Assembly: GCA_964520885.1 (NCBI GenBank)
Contig: CAZFQD010000030.1
Coordinates: 1 to 18,746 of the forward strand
Direction of reading: 5' to 3'
DNA from: CAZFQD01 sp964520885
GTDB lineage: Bacteria; Bacillota; Clostridia; Oscillospirales; SIG519
Length of the DNA: 18,746 bases
Part shown: positions 1-8,428 of the stretch, one piece after another
How positions within the stretch are numbered: the first letter of the stretch is position 1
How the letters are laid out: each line of letters begins with the position of its first letter
The notes under the pieces: model-generated
Database searches by the model: none
Told to the model about the DNA's origin: nothing
What the model saw: the letters and a program-made list of their open reading frames with translations, nothing else
Position numbers and translations under genes: made by a program

Positions 1-54
1 TTCTAATATTTCTAATATTTCTAATATTTCTAATATTTCTAATATTTCTAATAT
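1..54. repeat. 9-bp tandem repeat, six perfect copies, reaching the window edge
   Basis: The first 54 bases are six uninterrupted copies of TTCTAATAT (ATATTAGAA on the minus strand). The array touches the window edge, so its full copy number is unknown. It lies about 95 bases past the stop of the last permease gene. The two minus-strand frames that stay open through the array both meet a stop before any start codon just upstream, so it is not the beginning of a downstream gene. It looks like a non-coding minisatellite in the intergenic region; no function is visible. Confidence 0.9.
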
Positions 55-149
55 TACAATGGGTAATTTACCAAAAAGATATATTTATCCGTCACAGTTT
101 AGTATGCTTTCGATGCCGTCATTTGTAATACTTTTAATAAAAAATCTAA

Positions 150-1157
150 TTAACCAACAATTCCTGTTCTTTCAATGCTTTCAGTAAAAAACCTTTGAAG
201 AAAAATATAAATAATAAGCAAAGGAGCTATAGTCATTATGCATGCGGCCTGCATTTGGGTTACAATAATAAAGGGATTGGAATAAAAATCAAAACCCATA
301 GACCTTAATGTATCCTGCAATGTAGCTAAAGCCGTTGAAAGTGTTTGGGGTTCATTAAAATACATTGAAGTAAGAAAAAAATCATTCCAGTACCATACAA
401 AAGAGAACAGCACACATGAAACTATTGCTGGAACTGCATTAGGGAGTATTATCTTAACAAATGTTTTCATTATTCCACACCCGTCAATATAAGCCGCATC
501 TTCAAGTTCTTTCGGCATACCCCTGAAAAATTGTCTGAAGATATAAATAAACAGACCTGAACGTATTCCCATTCCAAGTGCCGCAGGAATATATAATGTA
601 AATGGTGTATTTAGCAAGTTTGTTGTCAAAGGTTGACCTATAAAAAGACCAAAAAACTGACCAATACCAAAATAGTCGAATTGTCTGTATTGCATATAAA
701 GCGGTATTGAAACATTTTGCGGCGGAATGATAATTGTAAACAAAACCATTGCAAAGGCTAAATTACGAAGTTTAAATTTGAATTTTGCAAATCCATAACC
801 CGCAAGACTACAAGAAATGACATTAAGAACAGTGCCAATTGATGCAATAATTACTGTATTCACAAGAAGTTTAAAATAATTCAAAGTGCCTAATAAGGTG
901 CTAAAATTGCTTAATGTCCAATGCTTAGGTACCCAGATTATCGTCGGGTCATATAGATCCCGAGGGTCTCTTACCGATATGCTTACCATATAAACTATCG
1001 GATATAGAACGACGAAACACATACAAGATAAAAGAATAAACCTGAATATTCTTATGGAAAGCTTCGAGCCTTTTGAAAAAAGCTTTCTTTCCATATCATT
1101 CCTATTATTGATTTTGCCATATATCTTTCTAAAATAAGCATTTACTCTGTTAATCAA
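150..1157 (-). CDS. Carbohydrate ABC transporter permease, MalG-type (second pair)
   Basis: Inner-membrane subunit of a CUT1-type sugar importer. It has about six hydrophobic segments, and the cytoplasmic EAA loop that contacts the ATPase is visible around residues 217-240 (EDAAYIDG followed by IILP). The open frame extends to a GTG at 1166, but that GTG is the middle of a GAGGTGG ribosome binding site placed 5 bases before the TTG at 1157, so TTG is the better start. The binding site overlaps the TGA of the preceding MalF-type gene, which implies coupled translation. Between the third hydrophobic segment and the EAA loop it is about 24 residues longer than the first MalG-type protein of this window. 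It is the last gene before the left edge, and no clear terminator is seen in the 149 bases after it. Confidence 0.9.
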   Translation of the reverse strand: MINRVNAYFRKIYGKINNRNDMERKLFSKGSKLSIRIFRFILLSCMCFVVLYPIVYMVSISVRDPRDLYDPTIIWVPKHWTLSNFSTLLGTLNYFKLLVNTVIIASIGTVLNVISCSLAGYGFAKFKFKLRNLAFAMVLFTIIIPPQNVSIPLYMQYRQFDYFGIGQFFGLFIGQPLTTNLLNTPFTLYIPAALGMGIRSGLFIYIFRQFFRGMPKELEDAAYIDGCGIMKTFVKIILPNAVPAIVSCVLFSFVWYWNDFFLTSMYFNEPQTLSTALATLQDTLRSMGFDFYSNPFIIVTQMQAACIMTIAPLLIIYIFLQRFFTESIERTGIVG

Positions 1158-1167
1158 TTCAGCCACC

Positions 1168-2067
1168 TCAATCTACTGTATAGACTATTTTCTTATTTAT
1201 TACAGCATATACGATTCCAATTATTACAAATACTATAATAAAATATATCCATGAAAGAGTCGAACTATAAGAAAAATTTAATTGCTGCCCAAAACTCTGA
1301 ATATACTGCATTACATTATTAGAGAAATCAGTAAAACCGTCAATAATTGTGTAAATAAGACTCACCATTAAAATGGGAGTAATCATTGGAAATGTAATCA
1401 TCCAAAATGCTTCCCATGCCGTAGCACCCTCAATATGGGCAGACTCATACAGCTGCTGCGGTACTGTCTGCAATCCTGCGATAAATAGAATAATCTGAAG
1501 TCCTGATTTCCATGAAAGATTGAATATACCGGAAACCATACCCATGATAAAAGATACAATATCTGAACGCAGGCCGGATTGTAATAAAATCAGCTGTAAC
1601 TCAGTTGTCTTAAAAAGCATGGATGATCTGGCACCTGATATGATTGATTGAGACATAGCATCGCCTTGCATTATAGATAATATTATACCGGAACCTGCAA
1701 TTACAGGTAAAAAGAATACTGCTCGTACAAAAGTTCTGCCTTTGAACTTTGCATTCATAACTACCGCCATAAAAAGACTAAAACCTAAAATAACAGGTAC
1801 ATAATAAAGCATAGAACTTATCTGGTTCGTGAGATATTGAACGAAATGAAGATCAACAATAAAAGCGTTAAGATAGTTGGCAAATCCCTTATATGCCAGT
1901 ACCAAACCGTTTGTCGTAATTTTAACATCACATACAGAATATTGTATTGAACTTATAATTGAGCGTAAAAACAAACCCAAAAAACCTAGTAGCCACGGTG
2001 AAATAAACAGAATGCCCGCAATTGATTTTTTTCTTGAAATTGTTAACTTGAATTTTTTTTGTTTCAC
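1168..2067 (-). CDS. Sugar ABC transporter permease, MalF-type (second pair)
   Basis: Partner of the following MalG-type gene; together they would form one membrane channel of a CUT1 sugar importer. The 299-residue protein has a basic N-terminus (MKQKKFK), about six membrane segments, and an EAA loop near residues 207-227 reading YESAHIEG ... ITFP, where Ser replaces the usual first Ala. The start is GTG, and its first four bases (GTGA) overlap the TGA stop of the DUF5696 gene, so the two are translationally coupled; the ribosome binding site (GGTG) is weak. The segment between the conserved PV(I/L) motif and the AGLQ motif is about nine residues longer than in the first MalF-type protein of the window. 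Assignment to the family is secure; the substrate cannot be read from sequence. Confidence 0.9.
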   Translation of the reverse strand: MKQKKFKLTISRKKSIAGILFISPWLLGFLGLFLRSIISSIQYSVCDVKITTNGLVLAYKGFANYLNAFIVDLHFVQYLTNQISSMLYYVPVILGFSLFMAVVMNAKFKGRTFVRAVFFLPVIAGSGIILSIMQGDAMSQSIISGARSSMLFKTTELQLILLQSGLRSDIVSFIMGMVSGIFNLSWKSGLQIILFIAGLQTVPQQLYESAHIEGATAWEAFWMITFPMITPILMVSLIYTIIDGFTDFSNNVMQYIQSFGQQLNFSYSSTLSWIYFIIVFVIIGIVYAVINKKIVYTVD

Positions 2068-4331
2068 TTATTAGCACCCACTTTCGTGATTAAAAAATCA
2101 CATGGAGAAACTTTAAGTCCAGACTGTTCCCATTGAGCATTATTATAATTAACAATGATACCAATACCGTTTTCATAATCGGTTTCAAAAACACCATCGG
2201 CAAGTTTTTTGTGCTCATATATGGAACTGCCGGCGGTTGCAGCAACAAGGTCACTGCTCTTCTTAAAATTTTCTGTCATATTCGAAAACCAGAAATTGTA
2301 GTCAGGACTATATAAATAGTTTAGACTTGAATCAATTAAGTTAGTCCTGTCACCTGTAATGTAGGAGTAATGGAGCATTGAACCCGTTTCGATTTCTTTA
2401 AGGAAAAGCTGAGTGGGATTGCTGCTAAGGTTGATGGAATTGACCGAGTACGGCACCAGTCCTGACAGTACTATCTGAGCAAAAGGAACATCTTCATCCA
2501 TTACATCATATCCGCTTGAACAAACCGGAAGATCAACAATTGCATTTGCATAAGGTATCGCATATGCATGGGGGTACTCTAAAACAAGTTTTCTGTTTTT
2601 TTGCTTGATTATTTTTATTGCATCAATAAAAGAATTTTCACTGGAGTACCTTGTATACACCTTATTCCCAAAATCAGTATACATTGTGCTTCCTAAATTG
2701 CTTGAAGAAACAGCATCAAGTCCTTTATTTGTCAGGTTGTCACTGATTTTCTCTGCAGCAGTAATAACACTGTTAGGATTTAAAAGTAAATATCTGTCGC
2801 TGTTAGTATCTCTGAGACGCGTACTTTCAATAAACTTATACTGAAAAGCAGGTGCATTTGAAAGGCTTTTACTTGGATCAAAGAATGTCGAGAAACCGTT
2901 TCCACTGTTCTTAAACATCTGAATATCTATATTTGGAAACAGACCGCCTCCAGCCGATTCAAGTTTATTTTTAAGATCAATCATCTGAACTATGCTGCCG
3001 ACAGTGTCCACAGGGTTAAGACCGCAATCTATTTTCCCGGAAAGGTTATCATCGCTCCAACTCATCAGACGCATATTTATACCGGAAATTCCGACTTTTA
3101 TAAGCTTATCTGTTAAAGATTGAATTTGATTTACGGTTGAAAGTACTTTGGTTACGTCAAATGGAATACCAAAAACCGGTTCTGTACGTTTTACTGCACA
3201 GTAAGCATCTATAAAAATTTCATTTTTACCGTCCCAGACCTTTTTTAATCCTTTGTTTGTTTGAAGATATTGCCTGTAACAGCGTGCCATCCCGTAGTAG
3301 TTTACATCGTTTCCTGTAAGAGGATAAATGCTAAGTTCACAGCTGTCTATATCAATGTTATTCTTTTGAAAAAGTTTAACTGTCTGTGGCGACGCGGTAT
3401 CTTCACCTAAAATAAATGAATCATTTTCTCTTAATTTAAATTCGCAATAAGCATTTGCATAGCTCGTATTTTTCAAGTTCGGTAAAGCATGAAGTACCCC
3501 ATAAGCATCGCCTTTTGAAACAACTGATAAAAAAGCACTGTTTCCATTTTTAATTCCATATACAGGCATTAACACATTTTGACTTTCAGCGGGGGTTATA
3601 AGAAGATTTGACGATAAATTTCTTCCATAAATAGGTTTATCAAATTCATCGTTTTTCTGTTTACCATTGTTAAAATTCATGATTGAACCACAGCCGTCAG
3701 GCATAAATATGTAACCGCTATCGTTTAATCCTCCGGCTCCAAAGTAAGGCAGAAAATGGATTGAACTTATAAGATATAAATCCTTTTTATTCTCTTTAAT
3801 ATTTTTGGTGTCTATTATCGCTTTGATACAACTGTCATTAAGTAAAATTTCAATCGGTATTGTAAATCCTTCCGCAGGAAAGTTGTAAACAGCTATGAAC
3901 CCGTTATTTACCGGTTCAACAGTCACGCCTCCCTTTTTTACACTGGAGGCTTCCGAGTTACTCTTTGAGATATTCGTTCGGTCAAGATTAAAATAGTTTA
4001 TTTTCATCAAAGACTGTAATTCCATTTTAAATACACCCCGTGTATTTTTATCATCTGCAGCATTAGGTGGATTGCTATACCATATTGAATTATCTGTTTT
4101 GTTAATTATATAGAATTCTCCGCTGAATTTATCAGCATATAATTCAAATTTTTCATTTTCCGCAAACTTTGTAAACCCTTTTTCTGTTTGGACAACAGCA
4201 GTTTGGGGTGTTACGGATATACTTGAAACTTTATCAGGGTTTATGGCAGGAGATGCTGAAAACCCTAAAGAAACGATTGTGAGGACACATGTGAATGCAA
4301 CAGTGGCTATTGACATTCTATTTACTTTCAA
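2064..4331 (-). CDS. Secreted DUF5696-type protein, possibly glycosidase-like
   Basis: A 755-residue exported protein. It starts at TTG, 8 bases after a strong AAAGGGAGG site, and begins with a signal peptide (residues 1 to about 27, ending near FSASPA). I see no lipobox and no C-terminal anchor. Residues about 50-370 are beta-rich with a typical opening (LYADKFSGEFYIINK ... IWYSNPP), as I recall for DUF5696 proteins. Residues about 370-640 show alternating strands and helices that could form a TIM barrel, with acidic residues near strand ends: NIDIQ (466-471), TMYTDFG (549-555), LEYPHA (584-589), YDVMDED (608-614). A beta-sandwich followed by a barrel is a glycosidase-like layout, but this is inference. 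It lies 35 bases after the Yip1 gene and overlaps the second MalF-type gene by 4 bases, suggesting that it works with the second permease pair. Confidence 0.75.
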   Translation of the reverse strand: MKVNRMSIATVAFTCVLTIVSLGFSASPAINPDKVSSISVTPQTAVVQTEKGFTKFAENEKFELYADKFSGEFYIINKTDNSIWYSNPPNAADDKNTRGVFKMELQSLMKINYFNLDRTNISKSNSEASSVKKGGVTVEPVNNGFIAVYNFPAEGFTIPIEILLNDSCIKAIIDTKNIKENKKDLYLISSIHFLPYFGAGGLNDSGYIFMPDGCGSIMNFNNGKQKNDEFDKPIYGRNLSSNLLITPAESQNVLMPVYGIKNGNSAFLSVVSKGDAYGVLHALPNLKNTSYANAYCEFKLRENDSFILGEDTASPQTVKLFQKNNIDIDSCELSIYPLTGNDVNYYGMARCYRQYLQTNKGLKKVWDGKNEIFIDAYCAVKRTEPVFGIPFDVTKVLSTVNQIQSLTDKLIKVGISGINMRLMSWSDDNLSGKIDCGLNPVDTVGSIVQMIDLKNKLESAGGGLFPNIDIQMFKNSGNGFSTFFDPSKSLSNAPAFQYKFIESTRLRDTNSDRYLLLNPNSVITAAEKISDNLTNKGLDAVSSSNLGSTMYTDFGNKVYTRYSSENSFIDAIKIIKQKNRKLVLEYPHAYAIPYANAIVDLPVCSSGYDVMDEDVPFAQIVLSGLVPYSVNSINLSSNPTQLFLKEIETGSMLHYSYITGDRTNLIDSSLNYLYSPDYNFWFSNMTENFKKSSDLVAATAGSSIYEHKKLADGVFETDYENGIGIIVNYNNAQWEQSGLKVSPCDFLITKVGANK

Positions 4332-4366
4332 AAGTTATACCTCCCTTTATGGTATTCTGGATGAAA

Positions 4367-4981
4367 TCATCTTCTATACATTAGTTCAAAATAAATAGTC
4401 TGAAAGAATGATATCACCTGTTGTATAAGACCAAACATCAATACTATAAGAAATAAGACGAACAATATTCCAATAACAGTAAAAATAATACTTAGAACCG
4501 TCTTTGAAAAAGAATAACTATGAACAACCCTTAAAGCAGTTATAATAAGGTAACCGCTCCATATTATGCCTATACACTCAATAACAACTAAAAAAGACCC
4601 TTCTTCCATAATAAAAAACCGACTTAAAATCACATTTAGATAAATAGAAACAATATAAGGTATAAGTGCATAAGAACAAGATGCCCATATCTCTTTAAAG
4701 TTACCTTTTCCATCTAAAAGAGTTGTCACAGACCAGTTGCAAATTACTCCAAAAATGAAAAGCATAAACGTAGAAAAAAAGATATAAAGTATATTCAAAT
4801 CATTGAGATTATTCATATTAAATATAAATCCGCTTTCCTGTTTCTGAGCTATCATAGAAAAAAACCAAAAAAGCAAGATTATAAATGAAAAACCTACATT
4901 CCATTGTTTTTCATATTTCATCTCTTCAAATTGATCTGCCGGATAGACGATTAAGTGACCTATTTGCTTAATTATTTTCAT
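4367..4981 (-). CDS. Yip1-family integral membrane protein
   Basis: A 204-residue membrane protein with about five hydrophobic segments. The short cytoplasmic N-terminus carries the hallmark of bacterial Yip1-family proteins (YPADQFEEMKYEKQW, residues about 13-27), and CSYALIPY lies at the start of a later membrane segment. The family's molecular role in bacteria is not well defined. The frame opens with a GTG at 4990, but this GTG lies inside the ribosome binding site GAGGTG, which is followed by AAAAAA and ATG, so the ATG at 4981 is the better start. The site overlaps the TGA of the preceding NHL-TPR gene, so translation is probably coupled. Its position between an NHL-TPR protein and DUF5696 in a sugar-transport operon suggests an accessory role in the envelope; this is inference. 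Confidence 0.8.
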   Translation of the reverse strand: MKIIKQIGHLIVYPADQFEEMKYEKQWNVGFSFIILLFWFFSMIAQKQESGFIFNMNNLNDLNILYIFFSTFMLFIFGVICNWSVTTLLDGKGNFKEIWASCSYALIPYIVSIYLNVILSRFFIMEEGSFLVVIECIGIIWSGYLIITALRVVHSYSFSKTVLSIIFTVIGILFVLFLIVLMFGLIQQVISFFQTIYFELMYRR

Positions 4982-4991
4982 TTTTTTCACC

Positions 4992-6485
4992 TCATGTAAA
5001 TGAAATCAGATGCTGCCAATTAACGATTTTTTTTTTTAATTTAATGAATATAAATAAAAATATAATCAATGCACTAAGAACGGTTGCAACATAAGGGAAA
5101 TAATTTCTTATTAGTACAGTTCGATATTCCTTGTATGCTTCCGAGTAACTTTGTCGGTCAAAGCCATATTTTAAATATTCAAGGGCTTCATTGTATTTAC
5201 CAGCCTGAAAAAGAGCTTTCCCGATACCGCCATATGCCAATACATAATTAACATCATATGAAAGTACATTTTGCCAGATTGATTTTGCATTTTCATAATC
5301 TCCCTGATTATATAAAAGAACTCCTTGATTAACCAGTGAACCGAATTCCGTAGGAGCAAAAACTGTTATATTTCCTTTAGTGGAATCTAGAACAAGAATA
5401 TTTTCACCTAGATCGCCAATTGCAACAGGAGTTTTGAACGCTCCTAACTGATTACCGGATTCTCCGAATATTTGCAACAATTTACTTTCCTGATCATACT
5501 CAAAAATCCTTCCCCTAGTAGAGTCAAGACCAAATATAAAACCGTCTTTATTTATACAGACATCAACAAATTTTGTTTGTATACTCTGTCCCATAAACCA
5601 TCCTTTTTCAAGGTCACCATATTCATATGTTGAGGATGATATGTTTTTTGTTTGAGCTCGTAAAACATTATAGCCGAGAGCATTTAATTTTGTTATTTGA
5701 TTAGATGTTGATTGTGATGTTTGTGTACAAGTATAAATAAAATTCTGACTGTCGATATCAAAATTTGAAAATTGTATAGGTACATACATTGACATCTTGT
5801 TTATTTGTGTCTGCGTAAGTATCTTTTTCCACATATAATCAGCCAAAAGGCTTAAAGTTATTTCTACTTTATTGGACCCGTAAAACCCAAAAAATTTGCC
5901 GCTTTGGTTATACATTATTGCTCCAAGATAGAGTCCGTCGACTAAAACAAAGACAGTCCCCATAGAGTTTACAATTACTTTTAACGGTGCGAACTGAATA
6001 CTGTCAGAAATCAAATCAGAGACCGGTTTGGTATATTGTGTAATATAATTACAATTTTTATCTATTTTGACCACTCTTTGCCTGAGGGCTTGAGCTATAT
6101 AAATGTTCCCTTGCTCATCAACAAAGAGACCGCATGGAGCTTTGAGTTGTATAGCTTCGCTACTACCGTTAATATGATCAATTATACTTATTAAATGAAA
6201 GTTTTTGTCCATCACTATTATCCGATTATTATCGGTATCAGAAATATAAATATCGCCGTTTTTTGTAACAAATAGGTCAGATGGATTGGCAAATTCACCC
6301 ACGCCAATAGATGTTCCAGTATAGTGAGCAACAGGTTCATAACCGATAGGTGAAGGAACCGACCGATTCCATGCATTATAATTATAACCGTTATACGGTA
6401 ATGAGCCTGGTTCCTGTGCATAGGAAGTTATTGAAAACATTATTGAAATAAATATTAAAAAACATAAGGTTCTTGCTAATTTCAT
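4992..6485 (-). CDS. Exported NHL-repeat beta-propeller protein with TPR and C-terminal membrane anchor
   Basis: A 497-residue protein. An N-terminal signal peptide (1 to about 23, ending SYAQ) is followed by NHL-type repeats over about 60-375; the best copies read FANPSDLFVTKNGDIYISD and LKAPCGLFVDEQGNIYIAQ. Next come TPR-like helices (about 384-445, with GDYENAKSIW and GKYNEALEYL) and one membrane segment (about 463-482) followed by lysines, so the propeller and TPR would face outward. NHL and TPR domains usually bind partners, which suggests an assembly or scaffold role. The GTG at 6494 belongs to the AGGTG ribosome binding site; the ATG at 6485 is preferred. It starts almost immediately after the MalG-type gene and ends inside the Yip1 gene's ribosome binding site. 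No enzyme motif is visible. Confidence 0.8.
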   Translation of the reverse strand: MKLARTLCFLIFISIMFSITSYAQEPGSLPYNGYNYNAWNRSVPSPIGYEPVAHYTGTSIGVGEFANPSDLFVTKNGDIYISDTDNNRIIVMDKNFHLISIIDHINGSSEAIQLKAPCGLFVDEQGNIYIAQALRQRVVKIDKNCNYITQYTKPVSDLISDSIQFAPLKVIVNSMGTVFVLVDGLYLGAIMYNQSGKFFGFYGSNKVEITLSLLADYMWKKILTQTQINKMSMYVPIQFSNFDIDSQNFIYTCTQTSQSTSNQITKLNALGYNVLRAQTKNISSSTYEYGDLEKGWFMGQSIQTKFVDVCINKDGFIFGLDSTRGRIFEYDQESKLLQIFGESGNQLGAFKTPVAIGDLGENILVLDSTKGNITVFAPTEFGSLVNQGVLLYNQGDYENAKSIWQNVLSYDVNYVLAYGGIGKALFQAGKYNEALEYLKYGFDRQSYSEAYKEYRTVLIRNYFPYVATVLSALIIFLFIFIKLKKKIVNWQHLISFT

Positions 6486-6497
6486 TTTTTTCACCTA

Positions 6498-7403
6498 CTA
6501 TTCCTTAATGGCAGCGAATGCCATCGTTTCAACGACCTTGCTTAGCAGAAAAATAAAAAGAAGAATTGGAGGGATCATAAGGAACACCGATGCTGCAGCA
6601 CCGACTCCCATTCTTGCCATAATATTGCCTGTTACTATCACCTGCATTACGGCAGGCAATGTACGCAAATTTTCACTAAAAATAAATTGTTGTGTAGAAG
6701 GATTATTCCACACACCCTGAAATGTAAAAATAATAAGGGTAAGCCAGGCGGGTTTTACGTTAGGCATAATAATTCTAAAAAAAATCCCAAATTCTCTCGA
6801 ACCATCTATCCTTGCTGCTTCAACAACTGATGTAGGCATTTGTTCAATAAACTGTTTCATTAAGAAAACACCCAATGCGGCACCTATAGAAGGTACAATC
6901 AATGCAGCATATGTATCAATCAATCCAAATTTCGCTATTATTATATATTGTGGCAGAAACGTAACCTGCGGTACAAACATAAGAGAAAAAACAATTACCG
7001 TAAATATTGTATTTTTACCGGGAAATTCGTTTTTTGCCAAAGGATATGCACACATTGATGCAAATAATACTTGAAATACGGTTGCTGTAACAGTCACAAA
7101 AACACTGTTAAATAAATATCTGCTGAATGGTACCCAAAGGTTTGAACACAAATTAATAAGATCCGTAAAATTATCAAATGTTGGTCTTGTGACAAAAAAT
7201 CTTGGCGGAAAAAGAAATATCTCATCAAAAGGTTTAAAGGCTGACAAAATACCGTATACGAGCGGTAACGCAAGAAAAATACCAGTAAGCAGCAATATCA
7301 AAGTGACAATAATATTCCCGCCGATTGATCTGACATATTTTCTTGATCTAAAAGCAGTATTTTTATTTGAAGCTCCCAAATTAAATTTTAAAGCAATCCG
7401 CAT
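6498..7403 (-). CDS. Carbohydrate ABC transporter permease, MalG-type (first pair)
   Basis: Membrane subunit of a CUT1-type sugar importer, with about six hydrophobic segments and a canonical EAA loop (VVEAARIDG, then IIMPN, near residues 194-216 from the ATG). The frame is open to a GTG at 7415. The ATG at 7403 is slightly preferred because an anti-Shine-Dalgarno-like run (AAAGGCGTGAT) overlaps that GTG and lies about 7 bases before the ATG; the choice is uncertain. The gene is separated from its MalF-type partner by roughly 90 bases that hold a perfect 9-bp inverted repeat whose 3' arm includes AAAGGC of this run. It ends 3 bases before the GTG that opens the frame of the next gene. Its extracytoplasmic loops are of ordinary length. 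Confidence 0.92.
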   Translation of the reverse strand: MRIALKFNLGASNKNTAFRSRKYVRSIGGNIIVTLILLLTGIFLALPLVYGILSAFKPFDEIFLFPPRFFVTRPTFDNFTDLINLCSNLWVPFSRYLFNSVFVTVTATVFQVLFASMCAYPLAKNEFPGKNTIFTVIVFSLMFVPQVTFLPQYIIIAKFGLIDTYAALIVPSIGAALGVFLMKQFIEQMPTSVVEAARIDGSREFGIFFRIIMPNVKPAWLTLIIFTFQGVWNNPSTQQFIFSENLRTLPAVMQVIVTGNIMARMGVGAAASVFLMIPPILLFIFLLSKVVETMAFAAIKE

Positions 7404-7415
7404 ATCTATAATCAC

Positions 7416-7450
7416 GCCTTTCGCATATGCCTACCGCCTAAGCGAAAGGC
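7416..7450 (-). promoter_or_regulatory. Inverted repeat overlapping the ribosome-binding region of the first MalG-type gene
   Basis: GCCTTTCGC (7416-7424) and GCGAAAGGC (7442-7450) form a perfect 9-bp stem with a 17-base loop. In the minus-strand transcript the 3' arm contains AAAGGC, part of the region that should bind the ribosome for the next gene, so folding could limit its translation. No U-run follows, so it is not a normal intrinsic terminator. The loop also carries GGCGGTAGGC just before a four-codon mini-frame (ATG CGA AAG GCG TGA). The stem could equally be an mRNA processing or stability element between the two permease genes. Confidence 0.6.
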
Positions 7451-7495
7451 ATTAATATAAAAAAGTCAAAGAAAAATATGTAATAATTTTTTATT

Positions 7496-8428
7496 TTAGT
7501 GACCTATTCTGTTTAATAACAAGCCAACAAGCTTGTACGATAAAACCATTAAGACAAAAATAAAAGTGGCGAGTGCACAGGCATATCCCATTTCATATCT
7601 AATCATTCCATAATCCATAATGTGGGTTACAATTGTTTCCGCACTATACTGTGAACTTGGAAAACCGGCAAGCCTAATAGATACATCGGCAACTGAAAAA
7701 GAAACTACAATTTGCATTACAGCTCCGAAAAGCAATTGAGGCTTCATTGCCGGTATAGTAATATACCAGACCTCCTGAAATCTATTTCTAATTCCATCAA
7801 TCATACCGGCTTCATATAGTCCCCTGTCAACGCCCTGAAGACCAGCTATAAATGCCAAAAATCCTGTTCCGAGGCTCAACCATAATTGAACGAATATTAC
7901 CACGGCTAATGCATAATTTGGATCTGTCAGCCATCCTATGGGTTCTTTAAGAAAACCGAATTTCATTAAATACCCATTAATAAATCCATATGAATCAGGA
8001 CTGAATATAAAAAGCCAAATTGTATAAGCTGTACCCGAGAGTACCGGAGCATAGAAGATAACTATTACAAAAGCTCTTATCCTTCTGCCAAGATCATTTA
8101 TGAGCCATGCAAACAGAAAGCACAGTATATAGCTTATAGGACCGGTAACAAGCACAAAAAGAAAAGTATTACGCAATGCGATAAGAAATACATCGTCATC
8201 TAGCAGCATTGTGAGATAATTGTTCCAGCCAATAAACTTTGGAGGAGTGAGGATATTATAATATGTAAAGCTATAAACAATTGAAATAATAACAGGTAAA
8301 AAGGTAAAAAGGAGGAAAAACAAAAGAAAAGGTGCCATTAACACATAGTTTTGCCAGCCTCTAATTATTTGATGACCTAAACCAGTAAGATTTTTTTTAT
8401 GTTTAATATCTCTCAAACTAATTTCCAT
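7496..8428 (-). CDS. Sugar ABC transporter permease, MalF-type (first pair)
   Basis: A 310-residue inner-membrane subunit of a CUT1 importer. It has a basic N-terminus of about 28 residues, six hydrophobic segments (the first at about 29-55, starting YVLMAPFLLFFLL) and an EAA loop at about 205-227 (YEAGMIDGI followed by ITIPAMKPQ). The start is ATG, preceded by AGAGGTGA at 6-base spacing. The gene overlaps the 3' end of the preceding solute-binding fusion gene by 11 bases, so the two are almost certainly translated together, which makes that binding protein its likely partner. Its MalG-type mate follows after about 90 bases. No ATPase gene is present nearby; Firmicutes CUT1 systems commonly borrow an MsmX-type ATPase. 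Confidence 0.93.
   Translation of the reverse strand: MEISLRDIKHKKNLTGLGHQIIRGWQNYVLMAPFLLFFLLFTFLPVIISIVYSFTYYNILTPPKFIGWNNYLTMLLDDDVFLIALRNTFLFVLVTGPISYILCFLFAWLINDLGRRIRAFVIVIFYAPVLSGTAYTIWLFIFSPDSYGFINGYLMKFGFLKEPIGWLTDPNYALAVVIFVQLWLSLGTGFLAFIAGLQGVDRGLYEAGMIDGIRNRFQEVWYITIPAMKPQLLFGAVMQIVVSFSVADVSIRLAGFPSSQYSAETIVTHIMDYGMIRYEMGYACALATFIFVLMVLSYKLVGLLLNRIGH

Noticed and set aside
1..54. Short CRISPR-like array
   Set aside because: The repeat unit is 9 bp with no spacers, so it is a simple tandem repeat.
1..187. Plus-strand frame open from the window edge through the tandem repeat (Ser-Asn-Ile repeats) to a stop at 187
   Set aside because: It runs into the 3' end of the permease gene on the other strand, has no convincing start or ribosome binding site, and the residues after the repeat look random.
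7189..7455. Plus-strand frame of 88 codons opposite the first MalG-type gene
   Set aside because: It is antisense to a clear permease gene, with no start signal or recognisable domain.
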